Origin: Pirellulales bacterium
GTDB taxonomy: Bacteria > Planctomycetota > Planctomycetia > Pirellulales > JAICIG01
DNA: 8,826 nt
NCBI GenBank assembly: GCA_025924495.1
Contig: JAICIG010000341.1
Span: forward strand, 1-8,826
Direction of reading: 5' to 3'
Shown: piece after piece, positions 6,823-8,826 of the stretch
Position numbering within the stretch: position 1 is the first letter of the stretch
Layout: each line of letters begins with the position of its first letter
Notes under the pieces: model-generated
Told to the model about the DNA's origin: nothing
What the model saw: the letters and a program-made list of their open reading frames with translations, nothing else
Databases searched by the model: none
Position numbers and translations under genes: made by a program

Positions 6823-7194
6823 TCAGGAATGCTGCTGCAGATCGCGGTAGCGCGACAACAGTTGTTCCAACTGGGCATGGAACTGCCCCCGCGAGATCAC
6901 GAGATCGCAGCCTGCCTCGGCCGCCGCCGCCAGTTTGTCTTCATGAACGTGCGGGCCGAAGGCAATCACGGCGCCCGGCGGAGAGGGTAACGCCCGCAAT
7001 TGTTCGACTACGCTGGCGATATTCAGACCGGGCGCGGTTAGGTCCAGAATCACGACATCCGCTTTGCGCCCAGAAGCCTTTTCCATGAGCGCGGCAAGGC
7101 TCATGGCTACGCCTAGTTCGACTCCGGCCCGCGCCGCGGCGCCGGCGGCTTTGGAAGAACACGCCAGGTCGGCGGTAAGCAATAAAGCAGCCAT
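6823..7194 (-). CDS. Degenerate CheY-like receiver-domain protein
   Basis: A 123-residue single-domain protein with a receiver-like pattern: first strand AALLLTADL (2-10), then ADVVILDLTAPGLN, with Asp51 at the normal phospho-acceptor place, strand AVIAFGPHVHEDKL (75-88), and AAAAEAGCDLVISRGQF. The usual acidic pair after strand 1 is reduced to one Asp (Asp9), the Thr/Ser switch residue is replaced by Ala (IAFG), and the conserved Lys-Pro is missing (ISRGQF). It is therefore probably an atypical or pseudo-receiver that may bind a partner without normal phosphorylation. I recall similar stand-alone proteins in planctomycetes and other bacteria. It starts 8 bases after the PII stop on the same strand, with GGAG about 13 bases upstream of its ATG, so it is very likely in the PII transcript. 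There is no output domain. Confidence 0.8.
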   Translation of the reverse strand: MAALLLTADLACSSKAAGAAARAGVELGVAMSLAALMEKASGRKADVVILDLTAPGLNIASVVEQLRALPSPPGAVIAFGPHVHEDKLAAAAEAGCDLVISRGQFHAQLEQLLSRYRDLQQHS

Positions 7195-7202
7195 CTGCGC
7201 CG

Positions 7203-7550
7203 TCAGACTCCTTCGGGGCCGCGCATCGCGTCGCTCATGCGGACCACTGCGTCGGCTGGCAAAACGAAGATTTTGCCGTCGCCGATCGTGCCTTCGCTGC
7301 CGGTCCTGGCCACGCTCAGAATCGTGTCGATGGTACGATCGACGAAATCATCGTTCACCAGGATTTCCAGCTCTATCTTGCGAAGCAGGTTCGTTTTGTA
7401 TTCGTGGCCGCGGTACATCTCCGTGCGGCCGCGTTGGCGTGCATACCCTTGTGCATCGCAGACCGTCATGCGGGTGACGCCGACCTTCACCAGTGCATCT
7501 CGCACCGGGTCGAGCTTGGTGGGTTGAATGATGGCGACGACCAGCTTCAT
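7203..7550 (-). CDS. glnB: Nitrogen regulatory PII protein (GlnB/GlnK family)
   Basis: PII is a trimeric cytoplasmic sensor of ATP/ADP and 2-oxoglutarate that controls nitrogen enzymes, transporters and regulators. The 115-residue product begins MKLVVAIIQPTKLDPVRDAL, has the T-loop GYARQRGRTEMYRGHEYKT with Tyr51, the residue uridylylated in proteobacterial GlnB, and Tyr46, and has the B-loop and GDGKIFVLP. In E. coli GlnB the B-loop reads TGKIGDGK; here it is TGSEGTIGDGK (83-93), three residues longer. The frame is open for 45 more codons upstream, but that part is not PII-like and ATG 7550 has an excellent ribosome site, AAAGGAG. There is no amtB beside it, so glnB versus glnK cannot be decided. 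A degenerate receiver gene follows 8 bases downstream. Confidence 0.95.
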   Translation of the reverse strand: MKLVVAIIQPTKLDPVRDALVKVGVTRMTVCDAQGYARQRGRTEMYRGHEYKTNLLRKIELEILVNDDFVDRTIDTILSVARTGSEGTIGDGKIFVLPADAVVRMSDAMRGPEGV

Positions 7551-7557
7551 GCCCTTG

Positions 7558-7564
7558 CTCCTTT
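7558..7564 (-). promoter_or_regulatory. Strong Shine-Dalgarno site deciding the glnB start
   Basis: On the minus strand the bases read AAAGGAG, 7 bases before ATG 7550. This is the best ribosome site in the window and selects the PII start over the open frame that reaches upstream to 7685. Confidence 0.8.
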
Positions 7565-7592
7565 GGCACAGGGAATCGAGCACGCAGAGCCG

Positions 7593-7598
7593 ATTGTA
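7593..7598 (-). promoter_or_regulatory. Putative -10 element for glnB
   Basis: The minus strand reads TACAAT, one mismatch from TATAAT, about 43 bases upstream of the glnB ATG, giving a leader of about 36 bases. No good -35 hexamer is present at 16-18 bases; TTGAAG is 23 bases upstream. No sigma-54 (GG-N10-GC) site was found in the 185-base gap. Confidence 0.35.
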
Positions 7599-7633
7599 CA
7601 GTCGCTCCGAGCGGCCCGAATCTTCAATGGTCC

Positions 7634-7664
7634 GGCGGAAGCAAGGACAATTCTCGCTTCCGCC
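7634..7664 (-). terminator. Hairpin 2 downstream of the metalloprotease gene
   Basis: A perfect 9-base inverted repeat, GGCGGAAGC (7634-7642) and GCTTCCGCC (7656-7664), has a 13-base spacer that can add two further pairs after one mismatch. It lies between the metalloprotease stop and the glnB promoter region, 5 bases from another hairpin. A terminator or transcript-end role for the metalloprotease gene is most likely; no T-run follows. Confidence 0.5.
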
Positions 7665-7669
7665 ACCCT

Positions 7670-7701
7670 GGCAGAGGGCAGGCAAGAGCGCCTACCCTGC
7701 C
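7670..7701 (-). terminator. Hairpin 1 downstream of the metalloprotease gene
   Basis: Plus-strand arms GGCAGAGGGCAGGC (7670-7683) and GCCTACCCTGCC (7690-7701) pair with a two-base bulge and one mismatch around a 6-base loop. On the minus strand it starts 35 bases after the metalloprotease stop and is the first of two tandem stem-loops. There is no T-run. Confidence 0.45.
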
Positions 7702-7735
7702 GGTCGCCTTATCTTAGGCTATCCCCGCGAGAAAA

Positions 7736-8826
7736 TCAGGGGGTGAGCAAATTCAGGCGGGCATCGAGCACCTTGCGGATCGATGCCGCCGTGTCTTCCA
7801 GGTGAGCCCGGCTGTAAGCATCGAGCTTCAACTCCGGATTGGCAAGCGCCGCCTTGATGCGCCCTTCCAGGGCCGCCAGTTCCGAGCTTGCCACCGAGCG
7901 GCAATCGTCCGGAGCATAGCTTTGTCCCATGGCGATCGAGGCCAACCGCTTCAGGTAGCGACGTTGCAGGTTGCGGCGCAGGCTGCTAATGGCCGGCTTG
8001 CGATTGGTGTACTCGCCCGGCTTGAGTTGAGCCACCTCGCTGAAGATCGAATTGGTCAGCGACGAAATCAGCTCTGCCGTGGTCAGCGCATCCTGATCGG
8101 CCGGAACTTTCAGCTCCGCGTCGTGCATGCGCTCGAGCGTCAGCGAGGAAAGCAGCTGGGCCAAGATGCGGTCCTGCCACATGCCGATCACTTCGTGGAT
8201 GGCATAGTCGACCCGATTCGGCATGTCGCTGCCCCAGTGATACCAGCGCGTGGCAGCCAACTGGTTGTACAACTCGGGCGGGAAGTTGAATGGCTTGTCG
8301 CTGAGGATCTGATCTTCAACCAGCGCCAGCGCCTCGCGCTGTTTCGCCGCCGGAACAACGACGAACGGCGCTCGGGCGTTGGGGTCGGCCTTGTGGTCGC
8401 GATTAACGAGAATGCCGCCAATCTGGCGCGAGGCAAAGTGCATCGCCTGGCCATAATTGCTAAGCAGCACGCCAAACGCCTGCCGGGCCCGCTGATAACC
8501 ATCGCCGTCGGCCGTCACCTTGTTGACGACGTTCGGCCACAGCTCGCCCACCAGCTTGGCGCGCGTCTTGGCGTATTCGACCGTGTCGGACCCAAGGTCA
8601 AAACGGTTGGCATGCGGGTCGGGGTCGATACCGCGCGTGTCTTCGTCGGTCGCGTAAGCCAACTGGGCCTCGGCCGCACGCGAAGCGATCTTTTTCAGCT
8701 CGTTCAGTTCGCCTTCCGTGCCGCCCGAGAGCGGCTTGTAACCGTACTCGATGGCCCACATGTCGTAAGGGCCAATCGTCTGCGAGTAATAGTCCCCTTG
8801 CTTCATGTCTTTGGGAACAATGTTGG
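7736..8826 (-). CDS. Zinc-dependent metalloprotease (DUF5117/DUF4953 type), C-terminal part
   Basis: The frame stays open to the window edge. Upstream of the Met at 8806 it reads NIVPKD, so that Met is internal and the gene continues outside; about 363 C-terminal residues are present. The region QGDYYSQTIGPYDMWAIEYG, followed by DPHANRFDLGSDTVEYAKTR and MPNRVDYAIHEVIGMWQDRI, matches my recollection of the DUF4953 'met-zincin' domain of very large (about 800-1000 residue) extracytoplasmic metalloproteases. In that family the HExxHxxGxxH zinc site lies shortly before the IGPYDxWAIEYGY segment, so it should be just beyond 8826 and cannot be checked. The end, ANPELKLDAYSRAHLEDTAA...LLTP, is a helical tail. 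The signal peptide and N-terminal domain are outside. Two tandem hairpins follow the stop. Confidence 0.85.
   Translation of the reverse strand, partial: NIVPKDMKQGDYYSQTIGPYDMWAIEYGYKPLSGGTEGELNELKKIASRAAEAQLAYATDEDTRGIDPDPHANRFDLGSDTVEYAKTRAKLVGELWPNVVNKVTADGDGYQRARQAFGVLLSNYGQAMHFASRQIGGILVNRDHKADPNARAPFVVVPAAKQREALALVEDQILSDKPFNFPPELYNQLAATRWYHWGSDMPNRVDYAIHEVIGMWQDRILAQLLSSLTLERMHDAELKVPADQDALTTAELISSLTNSIFSEVAQLKPGEYTNRKPAISSLRRNLQRRYLKRLASIAMGQSYAPDDCRSVASSELAALEGRIKAALANPELKLDAYSRAHLEDTAASIRKVLDARLNLLTP

Noticed and set aside
7551..7685. Upstream extension of the PII reading frame by 45 codons
   Set aside because: The added residues do not resemble PII, the stretch contains one arm of a hairpin and the likely promoter, and AAAGGAG marks ATG 7550.

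Overview
The window is GC-rich, densely coding bacterial DNA. It most resembles a planctomycete, probably of the Pirellulales. This rests on a chaperone block groEL - dnaJ - grpE - fmdB-like - yacG, a large zinc metalloprotease of the DUF5117/DUF4953 type, a multi-pass membrane protein and a degenerate receiver protein of kinds I associate with that phylum, and several genes with weak or absent Shine-Dalgarno sites. The assignment is an inference; no rRNA or other marker gene is present.

Layout. (1) Bases 1-3443, plus strand, is a protein-folding block: the 3' two-thirds of groEL, a strong hairpin, an intergenic promoter, then dnaJ, grpE and a FmdB-type zinc-ribbon gene, closed by a second hairpin. 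(2) Bases 3582-3767, plus strand, hold yacG, a tiny zinc-binding gyrase inhibitor. (3) Bases 3788-4597, minus strand, hold an uncharacterised 269-codon gene interrupted by one in-frame TGA; its two halves look like copies of one domain. (4) Bases 4785-5258, plus strand, hold a VOC/PhnB-like (glyoxalase-superfamily) protein. (5) Bases 5410-6759, plus strand, hold a six-helix membrane protein with its own promoter. (6) Bases 6823-7550, minus strand, hold a PII signalling gene (glnB) followed 8 bases later by a degenerate CheY-like receiver gene, probably one transcript. (7) Bases 7736-8826, minus strand, hold the C-terminal part of a large zinc-dependent metalloprotease that runs off the window. 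Two tandem hairpins separate it from the PII pair.

How they fit together. DnaJ and GrpE are the co-chaperones of DnaK, and GroEL is the chaperonin, so the first block is a proteostasis cluster; dnaK itself is not in view. The PII/receiver pair suggests nitrogen/carbon-status signalling with an extra, possibly non-phosphorylated partner. The other genes look like independent units.

The most notable points are the TGA-interrupted, internally duplicated gene, where the repeat alignment argues that the TGA replaces an aromatic codon; the three-residue insertion in the PII B-loop; the PII/pseudo-receiver pairing; and a GroEL whose C-terminus lacks the Gly-Gly-Met tail. I saw no clear new multi-gene system, and no tRNA, rRNA, CRISPR array or insertion sequence.
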